NCBI GenBank assembly: GCA_028554795.2
Contig: CM068839.1
Coordinates: forward strand, 84,899,540-84,963,539
Reading direction: 5' to 3'
Source: Sinohyriopsis cumingii
Taxonomy: Eukaryota > Mollusca > Bivalvia > Unionida > Unionidae
DNA length: 64,000 nucleotides
The notes beneath the pieces are model-generated. The model saw only the letters and a program-made list of their open reading frames with translations, had not been told where the DNA came from and searched no databases. The translations under genes and the position numbers were made by a program. Shown here piece after piece: positions 20,302 through 31,607 of the stretch (positions within the stretch are counted from its first letter, which is position 1; every line of letters begins with the position of its first letter).

Positions 20302-20890
20302 GGCGATTTCGGGAAAGAATTTCTCGCGTGTGTTGCTGTGATGTTGATGAAACACCATGTGCTAGAACGTGCCGGGCATGTCAGTGTACATCCTAATCAA
20401 GCTATTATGGAACGATTTAATTGTACTCTTGCAGAACGGTTATTTGGTCATCAGTTCGACAAGAATTGTTGATGAAGCCAGAGCGGTCTGAGGAATGGAT
20501 AACACGACTTCCATTAGGTATAGCAGCCTTTAAACATGAAGTCGCCCGCATGACTGGTTTGAAGCTAGCCAATGCAATTCGACAAAAAACCGTTTCTGTT
20601 ACTCCGAGAATGATTTCGCAGCCAGTACCATTACAAAAACTTAGAGACAAGTTTGTTCGGTATTTGTATGCACCTGGAGAGTTAGAAGGCGGGCAACAAC
20701 TTCGTGCTACTAACCCCGTATGGTCCGTCGAAATTTTCACGACCTCGAAACAGATGGATTCTAAGGACAATGTTGCTTTCACTTCAGCGTGGTCAAAGTT
20801 TTGTTACACAGCTATGATTACAGGAATAGTATTTGTCAGCGGTTGTCGAGCGATTTTGCCTGGTGTGTACGTTGGTGGGATAATGACCAC
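20302..20890 (+). pseudogene. C-terminal half of a Polinton integrase
   Basis: The frame reads DFGKEFLACVAVMLMKHH (second catalytic Asp at 20305-20307), NQAIMERFNCTLAERLFGHQ (catalytic Glu in MERF) and, after a frame slip near 20460, EEWITRLPLGIAAFKHE and VRYLYAPGELEGGQQLRATN ending in NPVWSVEIF. The region holding the first catalytic Asp is absent: immediately upstream lies the oppositely oriented coiled-protein remnant. The VRYLY-PGELEG element is shared with Polinton 1. Confidence 0.85.
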
Positions 20891-20898
20891 TTGACTTG

Positions 20899-21415
20899 TC
20901 AACTTGCCATTACATTTCTAAAATTTGAATTCGGGTACGTGTGATTCTTGTATTTTTGCACGAACGTTGTCGTTGCTTCTGTACCGATAGTAAATGCGAG
21001 AGGACGTTTTTGTTCATCCTCCGCACAAAGACGTTTTTTTTTAGAAGTGTCTAATACTGCAAGAATGACAGCTTTTCTTGCGCCGCTTGGTATTCGGATA
21101 TTATGATCATGTGTTAACTGCCTTAGTTGTTTTCCCGTTGTTTTTGTTGTTGTTATTGCATAATTTATCGGTTGCATTCTTGACATTCCATTCTATTGGA
21201 AGATTTACACCACTAGTTGTAACATTCATAAATGTTTTCAATTTACTTTGGCAATCAATAGCCTCGATAAGACTCGACATTTTGCATATAACCCGCCACC
21301 GCATTACTTCAATACAATATACACAATTAACCTCAACTGTATTTCTTTCTGTCAGCATAAAATTATCAATGTACATATACCATACTATAGAGAATATAAC
21401 ACACAGTGAAGACAA
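20899..21415 (-). pseudogene. SAP-like DNA-binding protein of Polinton 2, one frameshift
   Basis: The N-terminal frame (from a Met at about 21280) reads MSSLIEAIDCQSKLKTFMNV, then GVNLPIEWNVKNATDKL and an Asn/Lys-rich linker. After a slip near 21110 the other frame reads KQLRQLTHDHNIRIPSGARK and AVILAVLD, the two-helix SAP motif pattern (L-x-x-L-T-x-x-H-x-I-x-x-x-x-G-x-R/K-x-x-x-I). It ends KNHTYPNSNFRN at about 20899. An SAP motif would bind AT-rich DNA. It ends 8 bases from the integrase stop in tail-to-tail arrangement. Confidence 0.5.
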
Positions 21416-21484
21416 TCAATACACAACAGAGGCTGGTATAAGTGCATTCGTTCATTTATTCATTAATTGTAGTGGGCTAGCAAT

Positions 21485-21809
21485 CTGCGTATATTGATTA
21501 CTACCATATGCTTGCATATATCAGTGCCCTATATCATTTGTCATTTCTAAAATCACTGCAGACAAGAAGAGTAAGTAGTATGAAGGTCGGTGTTTTTCCT
21601 CATATTCCATCTCTGCAGGCATTTCCATCCGGACGATACTCTACCAGCCATGACTGAATCAATTGGTTGTTTGCGTGGGTACATTCAAAATTAAAAGTGA
21701 ACAACAGACAATGCTCATATAGGGGCTAAACTGTCATGATGGATATAAACGAGGACAAGTAGAAAGGACGCACGATGAACCAGTAGGACAAAACCCATAG
21801 TTTCATACT
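21485..21809 (-). repeat. Polinton 2 right terminal inverted repeat
   Basis: This is the inverted partner of 9425-9725. It contains CCATCCGGACGATACT, AATCACTGCAGACA and TACCATATGCTTGC as reverse complements of the left copy. The outermost bases (about AGTATGAAAC on the minus strand at 21809) have an AG start as is typical of Polinton ends. Confidence 0.8.
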
Positions 21810-24370
21810 AATTCCATAGTTTTTACATTTCGATATTTAGAATGCATTTCTGCATTGATATTTTTGTTGCATGCTGTAGACTTGACCTTTGCCATCTCAC
21901 GGTCTAACACGAACTGATCACAGTTCAAGATTGCAGTGCCTGTAGTGCTGACCATTTTGGACAGATGTAGAAATGTGATTGGTCAGACCGTGAACATGGT
22001 AATCGTATAACAACTTTGGATGGCGTTTTCATCTGCTGACCGCGAGATGGTTTGATTACTGGCGTCTTTGCACCGATACAATTTTAACACAGGTTGATCT
22101 ATCCTTTGGATTTTTTGCGGGATAGCGAGACAAGAAGTACCAAAACCATTCTCTCCTTTTTCAGGCAGCCTGTTAGCGCCATAACCAAGTTCACTTTCTG
22201 AACCGTTAGTAATGGTGTGCCATCTTTTATAAGACTCAGTAAAAGGGGGTTTCAAACGGTCCGTATACACTATAACAATTTTTAATCTTTGTAAATCCAG
22301 TATGGGACATCTCTGACGTGATTCAATGTAACGTACATACTTGTCTAGCAGCTCTGAAACTGTGTAGATGCACCTATACTATACTATGCGTCTACTTGCA
22401 AACTATACATATTTACCGCAGTTCTTCCAATTCAAAACTGATTCATACTGAAATGTTACTTGCCATCAGGATATCCACTCAGTTTTATATTCCTACAAAT
22501 TACGCTATGTTACACCTGATGAAAAGCTTCAATTACGGGATGAACCACATCTGATATAAGTTCAATCTCTAAGGTCATGTGGCTCGGCGAATAACCAAAA
22601 ATGTCATGCTCCTCGGCGCTATACTCAAATGTCTCTGTCCTTATGAGTAGCTATTTCACATGAAATTAGTATATATTCCAGTCTATTTTTCTTGTACTCG
22701 ATAAAGGGTGTAATGACGTTGTACAAGTTGTAGGAACATCAAGCATTGCGCACAGTTCCTGAAAAGCTTAGACTCAAAGAGGGGCCCTTTAACAGTGGGT
22801 GTGATCCTAGGTACACTAAACCAACTAACGAATGTACCAGCCAAGGCTCATGCAACTGTCTTGATATTGATATGCGACAATAGCAGTCTTCATAGTGTTT
22901 GAATCCATTTTTTCATGACGTAATGGATAGCAAATCTTCGTTTGTAATGTATCGTTCAGCTAGCGAATGAAAGACATCACGAACGTCACGAGGGCAGCAA
23001 CCTAGCTCCAATTCTTACTTTTGCCTTAATGTTCACCCTTAATCGAGTCACAGCTCTGACGTTTACGATGGTTGTGGCAGCCTTTGATGCAGCAATTTGT
23101 TTTAACTTGACCTTAATATCTTTCCACATTATTTTCGATACATCAAACAAGCATCGGGTAGAATAAAAATAAAAGACATTCGAGTATTAACTGGAACATG
23201 AACATCTATTGCCTTTAGATAACTGCTTTTGGCGCATATATTTTATCCTCTTAATGTGTTCTTTTGTTTGCAATCCATTCTGTAACTTCCACGAGTTCAG
23301 GTTCCTGCACATGTTTCAGCTCATTTGCTGATACTGCAATACTGAAACGTTAAAAATAGGTAATTCCGTTACGTTATAAGAAACATGCTTGTTTTATATT
23401 CTCCCGCTTTTTCTTGGCCAGTCTCTAATTCCTTATTAGTGATGATGTACTCGATATGTCGCCTGTCTTTAGCCTCAGGCCAAGTAGATGAGACTTGTGT
23501 CACTCCTTAGCCCCTCACCTATGGTCTGCATCGCTATTTGAGCAGGATATCCTAGTATCGAAAAGACCACCGGGTTAGCCCAAGGTCTTAACCAGGTTTC
23601 ATTGATACGAATTTTGTAGTACAGCGCCTCTTTGCTTATCGAATTTATGCCTTTATGCAGATGTCTAATTCAACCGAAATCAGCAAAGCCTCGTTGAATA
23701 TCGTTCAGCATATATGAAGTACATTCCATAATTATTATAGCTATTTATGTGCTAGTTTAAATATTTAACAGTTCTAAAAAATGGGAAAAATACCTGTTCA
23801 CTTAAAATATGACAAGGTTTGTTCCTTACGGACTACTATATTTTAATATAACTATATTTGGGCCACTGTGTACAATCTCTTAGATCAGTCAGGTTTCTGA
23901 GTTCAAAAACAGTACTATAACATTTATTTTATCAAGATTTCAAATCAATTTTCGCAAGATCATTTCATATTTTTGATTCTCTGAATCATAGCTTGAAATA
24001 GAGAGACAGTAACATGTGCTGCAAACGTGTCTTGCATACAGCTACATTAAATACTGAAACAATTTTACAAACTTGCTAAAGGTTGACACCATGCACTATA
24101 GCAAACTAAGCATAATTATTTAGTGAAATAATGCCTTACTATATCCCGAAGAAAGTAATTTCTCAATCACATGTGAAACAAACGAATAATCAGCCAAAAG
24201 CAATACCTGAAATGCAACACTATATTTACTTGTACATCAGTCTTAAAGGCCTAGTAATATTATTTTTTTCCAGACTGCCTCGAACTAGTATTGGTCTAGT
24301 GATTTTTAATGTTGATTTTTAATGCTCTTGTATCATAATTATTCATCCTTACTACTTCTGTGTTCTGTTT
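21810..24370. other. No supported gene
   Basis: AT-rich DNA. A minus-strand frame at 21983-22270 (for example LKPPFTESYKRWHTITN) lacks any family-like motif and is not supported. Confidence 0.5.
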
Positions 24371-24377
24371 TATTTAG

Positions 24378-24580
24378 TATTGGAACCACATTCTCTCGGT
24401 AAGTAGTCTGATTAGAACTCTAGGTGTCGCAGATTCGATAACATCCCAAGTCAGCCCAAGTTGGTTGCTTCTGTGTCCTTTAAGGAAAGGCACATAGCTC
24501 CCATTTACTGTGAATGTCATAGCCAATAACGTGTTAAAAGTACCGTGGAAACCAACAAAAACAACAACTATAACAGCAAA
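24378..24580 (+). mobile_element. Possible tRNA-derived SINE remnant
   Basis: A stretch with a weak tRNA-like head (AGTCTGATTAGAACTCTAGG and AGATTCGATAACATCCC) is followed 130 bases later by an (AAC)n-type tail, ACCAACAAAAACAACAAC. The body is not alignable by eye to SINE families 1-3. Weak call. Confidence 0.35.
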
Positions 24581-25234
24581 ATCCTTGAGTGTATGTGTAC
24601 ATGTAGGTTTGATTAACCTATATAACACCAAACGTTGCACTTGCATTTCTTTTTTTTTAAATTTAGATTGCAATATTTTGTTTTGTAGCTTCACTAAGAC
24701 CTTTCTTTTTTAGTTTTATAATATTTTTTTCTGGCAAAGAAACTTTGCATTGTTTTGAAGTTCTTTATGCAAATTTTCGCTAAGTTGTACTTTTTTTCTC
24801 CATTGCGTCCATTACGTCTTAATGTTAGGTTCTTTCATTTCATAAACACAGAATAAAATAAAATATATCGAAAAGGCAAAACTATTGCCTGAGTCTACCA
24901 GGAAATTAAGTGTGATTCGTAGAGCATGTGAGGTGCCAGGGCATGAAACATTTATCAAAATGGGTGATGGATGACTAAAATGTTTGAAAAGACTTTTGTT
25001 AGCCACTGTTAGGACACGTGTGTACCCACCTTTAAATACTTGTACATGTCAACAGAAATGTATGCATCTATAATTTTGCAATCAGGATATTAAATCTCAT
25101 TGGTTTGTTATTCATAGGCTGTATGTACAATTTGGACACTGTTCATCTCTTCCCTTTCACCGTTCTGTTTTAACCTTTTTTTTTTCCTTATTTAATTTCG
25201 CAATCGAATGCGTGCACCAAGCATAAACGTTGCT

Positions 25235-25490
25235 ATGGTTGGTTACCTTTTGCACAATGAAGAAATTGTCATTAAATCAACCATCCTTATTCATACATAC
25301 ATACATACATACATACATACATACATACATACATACATCATATTTATGCTATTTACATCAGGTAGATTTCAGAACATGTTACCTTAAAACGCCGGACGTT
25401 CTCTTACTTGCATAAAATCATTAAATCAACCATGGTTGGTTACCTTTTGCACAATGAAGAAATTGTCATTAAATCAACCATCCTTATTCA

Positions 25491-25521
<31 letters not shown>

Positions 25522-25593
25522 TTATGCTATTTACATCAGGTAGATTTCAGAACATGTTACCTTAAAACGCCAGACGTTCTCTTACTTGCATAA
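25235..25593. repeat. Tandem duplication (about 197-bp unit) carrying an (ATAC)n tract
   Basis: ATGGTTGGTTACCTTTTGCA starts at 25235 and again at 25432. In each unit an (ATAC)n tract is followed by GGTAGATTTCAGAACATG and ACGTTCTCTTACTTGCATAA. The two units are nearly identical except for tract length (longer in the first), so the duplication is recent. Confidence 0.88.
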
Positions 25594-25599
25594 GAGCAG

Positions 25600-28017
25600 A
25601 AAACCCCAAAAAAATCGTCTCAAAGGAGTTTAATTCACTATTGTGTCCCTTCCAGTTAACACTCGAATATCTTTTTTTAAATCTACTTGAACCTAAGCGT
25701 TTATGTTCTGTTTAAGTAGCTGTTTCTTCTAAATACACAAGTACTTTTTTTTCAGTCAGCAGGTACATGTAAGTGGTGAAATCATGTAAATTTAAAGCCG
25801 CCTTTGTGTTTCTAAACGAGCTTTTAGATTTGATCTAATTTGATTGGAGTCCTAATTCAATAATTATTTGTATTTGCATATACATGTATATTTAAAGATG
25901 TGTCGATGTCAAATGACCCGCACACTATAGCACTGACTACAAGCAAACAATGAATTCATGTGTGATAAATCAAAACAACACTAATAATAACAACCAATGA
26001 CTGGATCCGAATTATGCTCAACGAAACTTCTTTCCAAAACTTATGTCCTAAAATGTACTTTAAATGACACCCTTGTTGCTAGCAAATAAAAATTCGACAC
26101 TTGTTCATTTCGAGGAAGTGTTGTACACCGTACTTATCAATTTAGCTCCTTTAATTACATTTACTTTTTAGATCGAGTGGTGGTGGTGGTGGTAGGAAGT
26201 TAATTCACAGAATGCAAACCATTATTTTATTCTATTTTGTTGGTTTTATTGTAAGTAATTCAGACATAGTTACACAGAAAATTTAATACAAAAATGTGGG
26301 TGATGTCTGAGTAAACCAAATGTTTCCACAAACCAAAAAGCGGGTTATAAATGAATGTTACGGCTATGTGTAGAGAGTGCTCAGTTACATTTATTGGTAA
26401 TTATGGTACTAAAATAAAAGTTAGAAGTCATTGAAAGAGGAAGTTAGAATATAAATGCTTCCGCACAGACGTGTTTGGTTTAAATCTACCCCGATGTTAT
26501 GAAGCCAGTTATATATTCGGAAGCCAAGCAACTATCACAACGTGCAATAGGAGAGTATACTAGCTGACCTAGTTTGAAAGCGAATATTACCGTACCTGTC
26601 AAATGCATTTTCATATCACTCTTTTTCATTAATGTTGTCTTTAAAATAGAGTCGAATATTTCTTTTTCTTGTGAATGACTCTTTGCAATCATTAAAAATC
26701 CTCAGTTACGTTATTTTGCATTTCTACCAACCTTCGATGATTCAGTCTTATTATATTTGCTATAATGTATTTATAGAAAACTGTTACGTTCGTTATTTAT
26801 ATTATCATGGAATACAGAGTAACATGCATTTCGGTAGCATTTCAGAATATATCCCTTACGACAAACTGACTGCTTAACTTAAGAACTTGATATTTATTAT
26901 TAAAATACGTAATGAACTGGTCATTTGTCGTCTATTGACGTAATATGAGACTATTTTAGATATGAATTAGCTCCACAAATTTGTTTTACCCACCCCCCAC
27001 CCTTTTTTGCTGGAATACTTCGTTGCGCTTTTCTTTGTCTTCAGGTTTCTTCTTGATTTATTTTTTCAAGCAGGTCATCTTGAATAATATCGTTGCTCAA
27101 CTGAGAGGACATTTGTCTTGATTCAAAACCCTAGCTTGGCCACGGCATTATGCTTGGATTGATTTGTCATTAAATACAAATTGTGTTGCTGTGCAGGCCC
27201 GGATATTGATATCAGCTTTATAATGAATTATTAGTCAAAAATTCCAAAGCAATAATAAATTGGTGTTAACATATGGAATTGCAAATTCATAGGATGAGAC
27301 GAGTTCCTGTAATTCTTGTAGTAACTACTGAACATAGTTATATTACCAGGATATGTCGGTCTTTCTTCTGCTGGCATGTCTCAAGTATGTTAATTTGTCG
27401 TCAAGCATGATCATAAACTTGTCTTTTCTTATCTTGAACAATATTATTTGTTTTCATTTGTTTTATCCTTCCTTGTTTCATTTTCATTACATCCAAATCC
27501 CAATTTATTATCATTTGTACTCACGTCCTCTGGTACGAAATTATGACAAAATGGGTCAATATGAGTCAACACCACTGATATGGTTCGAACCAATCCAATA
27601 AGCTTATTTGAGGTGTCGCTGTCAAAATATCTCGCACCTTTGCAGGAAGTGTTTTGTGTTATTATCATAATATGTCATCAGACCTAGAAATAGTCTATTG
27701 GACTTTCTTGTTGTGAAGTGTGACAAAGTCATTAATTTCCTAACCGATACTTCCGTTAACATACGTTTATATGTCTCTATCAAGAAGACTGTTTTAATAA
27801 GCTTGAACATGCTATGGGCCCGGAATGGAAAAAAGGACGGCATTATCAGGGGATTTTACTGAGCGAGTTGACGCGATGACTGTTTATTCGTGTATAATCT
27901 TGTCCGAAAAAATATTGCACGTTATAGATTTTAAGCTGATGAGTAATTACTTAGATGTGGCTAACATTTTCCTGTTTCGGTTGTATTATTTATCTGACTT
28001 TGATCTGTAAATATACT
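25600..28017. other. No supported gene
   Basis: AT-rich, with no recognisable coding segment, SINE or inverted-repeat element seen. Confidence 0.5.
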
Positions 28018-28130
28018 GGTAACATTAATCATGTTCTATATTAAATAAAGCATGTAACGCTATATCATATTTTTATATTAAATAAAGCAGGCAACATTAA
28101 TCAAGTTCCATATTAAATAAAGCATGTATT
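28018..28130. repeat. Short tandem repeat, about 36-bp period
   Basis: TATATTAAATAAAGCA occurs three times (about 28037, 28074 and 28109), with AACATTAATCA(T/A)GTTC preceding the first and third. Confidence 0.7.
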
Positions 28131-29341
28131 ACAGGAATAAGAAAAAGATCCAACCACTTCTTGAAAAATGAAAAGATTGAAAGAAAACTGAAATGACGTC
28201 ATGAACAGGTAGTTTTGCTATTTAATTTTAGAATGTCTCTCAGCAGGTTCCTTCTTTCTGCATTTCACAGCAATTACTGAATTTAGAAGATTTTTTTATT
28301 TCTTCTTTTGCAGGTAATTGCTTACCCCGCCCCTCCAGAACAATTGATTTTAAAATTTGAGTGTCACCACTAAAAAGCCATCTCCATAAGAAGCACACAC
28401 ACACACCCAAAAAAAACCAAAGATCCCCCAAACAGCAAACGATTGGAAATTTTGTATACCTACTGCTTGATTTGGTCACGTTCATCCGTACACCTGTATA
28501 CACTGGAGTCCGTACAACCGTTTCTGAGTTCATAAAGCTTGTTGGCAAAATTTCGCAAAGCCAACTCGGCAGATACAAGGAAAAGTTTCATAGTATACTA
28601 GTATACTTTTACAGATGACCTAATTATATATTCCTGCAATTTCAGCGATGTTCCCTTCTGACAGACATTTTTTTAATCTTTTCGTACCCGAATTTTTATT
28701 GGTCGAAAGTCAATTGAGCACAATTAGGCAAACACCACTATGTATGTGACTTGAATAATTGTTCACACCAATATACCATATGTTTCAACTTTTTCTACCT
28801 TTCTGAACTTTATCAGGCTTACTAGTTTTGGTTTGGGGCATACATATTATTGCAAACATATACTTTACTTTTTGATTTATCCTTTTCTGCTCTGTTGGTT
28901 TTCATAATATGTATCGCTTGTTTTGAAATTTTGCAAGCTTCGTTATTTAACTGTATTAAAGGCATTCAAAGCGGATCCTATTATTTGATATCTCTGTGCA
29001 CTTTTTTGAGACATATATATTTCTTCTCTAATATTTTTATTGGGTCTTTCTATGAATCTCCACTTACACGTTTAATGTATACAGATTAATTCTCAGCTCG
29101 TTTGATTAGTCTTGCCATTGACTATTAATCCTATTCATTTTGATTGTCCTTATCAAACTTCCTCTTCCGTTTTCTTTTCCACTATTCTTCCATTAGGTAA
29201 AACCCAGCTATATACACAAACCAATAGGATTTATATTATTAAATGTAATGTATATACATCAAATTTTAATTATAAATTCAAACTGACACCTATGTATGTA
29301 CACACACACACACACCTATGTATGTACATACACCTATGTAT

Positions 29342-29387
<46 letters not shown>
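28131..29387. other. No supported gene
   Basis: Low-complexity and AT-rich. Open frames lack motifs. The last part includes (AC)n tracts (29300-29316 and 29344-29386) abutting the Penelope-like remnant. Confidence 0.5.
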
Positions 29388-29389
<2 letters not shown>

Positions 29390-29645
29390 TGTCATTTATC
29401 TCATCACATGTAAGATCCGTAGCCTTCAGCATGTCGGAGAAACTGTAAAGCTACACAAAAAGATCAACCTTCATAGATCTGATTGGATGACAAAGAAGCT
29501 GTACACTTCTCCTCTGGCCACACTTTTATTGATATAACACTTATTGCAATTGCTCACAACCCCATGTGGAGTTTCCAAACCTGGAAAGAAAAGGAATTTT
29601 ACTGAATACGCCGCCTTAGGACCGTGAAACCAAGCGGTTTAAACC
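29388..29645 (+). pseudogene. GIY-YIG endonuclease domain of a Penelope-like element
   Basis: From 29388 the frame reads NVIYLITCKIRSLQHVGETV and LHKKINLHRSDW, matching the VIYLI-x-C-x(5)-QYVGET and HRSD signature of the GIY-YIG domain of Penelope-like retroelements, the nuclease that nicks target DNA. The second Cys of the CxxC pair is missing (CKIRS). After a frame slip near 29540 the sequence continues AHNPMWSFQTWKEKEFY, TGA in place of an expected Trp, then IRRLRTVKPSGLN, the conserved domain end. No reverse transcriptase is visible upstream; an (AC)n tract immediately precedes the domain. Non-functional remnant. Confidence 0.78.
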
Positions 29646-29882
29646 AAGCAGACTAGACAAAGACAACCATGCACAAATACAATTATCTTTTTTTTTTGGA
29701 GGGTGCTTTCTCCGGTTGATCTTTACAGATATTTTGCAGCCGACACATTTTCTTTTAAATATTTCTCTAAATTTGCTTAAGAGCCTATGCCTACTTTAAC
29801 AATGAAATATCCGGGATATAATCTGCGCTTACATAAATTTACATAAAATAACAGCTGTCGTAATGGCTCGTCAATTTCTTGG

Positions 29883-30538
29883 TCAGGGGGCAGGGTCCAG
29901 TTTTTATGTACAAATTTAATGCCGCAATCAGCGACCTAGTATAAAAAATCATAAAAAATCAAATACACAAGTGAGGTCAAAAAGGTCCATATTTTTAGAT
30001 ACCTATATTAAAACAAAGCATAAGAATAGTATTCACTTGACCAGAGAAGTCGATGGCAGTTCACAGCAGAAGAGGATCATGCACCCCAACCCCTATTTTA
30101 TACCTGCATTTTTCACATCCAAATGCCATTTTTGACAGCATGTAGTGCTCACAGTGCAAACGCAAGCCCTTTCCCTGGATGAAAATTTTGAAAAACATTG
30201 TCTACTAAATAGTTTGATGCAATTCAGAATAGTTGTCATCCAAGCCGTTTTTGAGATACTCGGCTTGCCTTGAACCCACGTGTCTACTGCTATGGGAGGC
30301 TAGCTCTTCTTCCTAGCCAACTATTGGTATTTCACCATCAACATACTGCAGAGCAACTATGGAAGGTGTACATGCCTGACATCAATTTCAAGAACAACAC
30401 AAGCCCAAAACACCTAGTTCACAAATATGTCCATATCTATAAATAGTAAACAATAATAGCTGAAAAAGTCACACCATAGCCTGAAGTTAAGAAATTTGCC
30501 AGGGGCCAATATACGAAACTGGACCCTGCCACCTCAAT
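29883..30538. mobile_element. MITE-like element with about 20-bp inverted ends
   Basis: GGCAGGGTCCAGTTT at 29889-29903 is matched exactly in inverted orientation at 30518-30532, with partial extension outward (TCAGGG versus TGAGGT). The enclosed about 650 bases have no gene. No clear target duplication was found, so a chance or older palindromic structure is possible. Confidence 0.5.
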
Positions 30539-30659
30539 ACAAATATTTTCCAGTATCAGCAACAAGCTGAAATATACTAGTTGACACATACTAGAGTTAA
30601 AAGGTTGAATTCCTGTAGAAACAGCCATGTAAAGTTTCGCAAACATAACCGTTTTATTG

Positions 30660-30737
30660 TTTTATTTGTTTGTCTTGTCTAAGTTTTGTATTTGCCTTTG
30701 TAAAAGACTCATTAAAGAGTCGAAAGCGCTCAGGCTA
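30660..30737 (+). other. Hairpin-bearing 3'-end-like sequence, possibly from the Penelope-like element
   Basis: AAGACTCATTAAAGAGTCG forms a 6-bp stem with a short loop and is followed by AAAGCGCTCAGGC. Hairpin-plus-AAAGCTC-like segments are seen near the 3' ends of Penelope-like elements, and this lies 1 kb downstream of the GIY-YIG remnant. A (GT)n tract follows at 30757-30782. Confidence 0.35.
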
Positions 30738-30739
30738 AC

Positions 30740-31549
30740 TAGAGACTAGCTTATCTGTGTGTGTGTGTGTGTGTGTGTGTGTAAACACGCGTGTTTCTGA
30801 ACGACGTTAAGTATATGCGTGCTGTAGTTACCATCTGTATCATACGTCATGGAAAGAATTCCTTTAGCAGCTTTTTCGTTTGGAAACAAAATAATCGTCA
30901 GTTAATTCTTTATTTCCTAATAACGTTTTAATGCAAATGTGTTTTGTGTCATTAATTACTACGTATTGTCTATTTCAAGAATATTTATGTGGAAACAGTA
31001 GGGTCTTATTTTTGTGGAAAGGTAACACATATTTTTACATAAGGATCTATATTTATGTTAGCATAACACAACATAATGACTGACAGCTATCATGAAAAAT
31101 GACTATATTATGTAGTTCAAGTTAAAGCCCATATTACCACTCTCTGTTGCTTATTTTGTACTATCGGTCTGTCGCCACTACTTTCTGCTGATATAAAACG
31201 GAATATTTTCTAAGGATAAATATAGATGCATTTAACTGATTAAATATTTTCTTGATGAGATGAGTCGATAGAAAGACGTGTGGAAAGATGTCAAAGTTCA
31301 AATACACTGATAATAAGAGACATAAGTTGTTGAGTGATATGTAAGAGTCCTGTAATAATGTAGGACGAAAAAGCCGTTGATAGGCCGATAGTTGCAAATA
31401 TATGGATAGAACTATCTCAGTAAATTTATTTTATAATCATGCGGGGACAAGTTTATAGCTACTTTACCTTACTAGATGCTTGTATTTTCAAATTACAGAG
31501 TCTTTATAAGAATTACATCAACAATAAATCAACACTAAGAAACAAGTGA

Positions 31550-31607
<58 letters not shown>

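Larger units (their letters stand above)
9425..21809. mobile_element. Polinton 2, split by an LTR retrotransposon
   Basis: Diverged inverted repeats lie at about 9425-9725 and 21485-21809. Inside are minus-strand virion-type remnants (9.87-13.14 and 19.78-20.25 kb), an integrase C-terminal half (20.30-20.89 kb, plus) and an SAP-like gene (20.90-21.42 kb, minus). The VRYLYAPGELEG segment of its integrase matches Polinton 1, so both belong to the same broad group. The Gmr1-like element at 13183-19694 interrupts it. Without that insertion it is about 5.9 kb, so much of a full Polinton is missing. The outer ends are uncertain by about 20 bases and I could not find a clear target duplication. Confidence 0.78.

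Noticed and set aside
25230..25600. CRISPR-like direct repeats
   Set aside because: Only two long units with an internal microsatellite; a simple tandem duplication in a eukaryotic setting.
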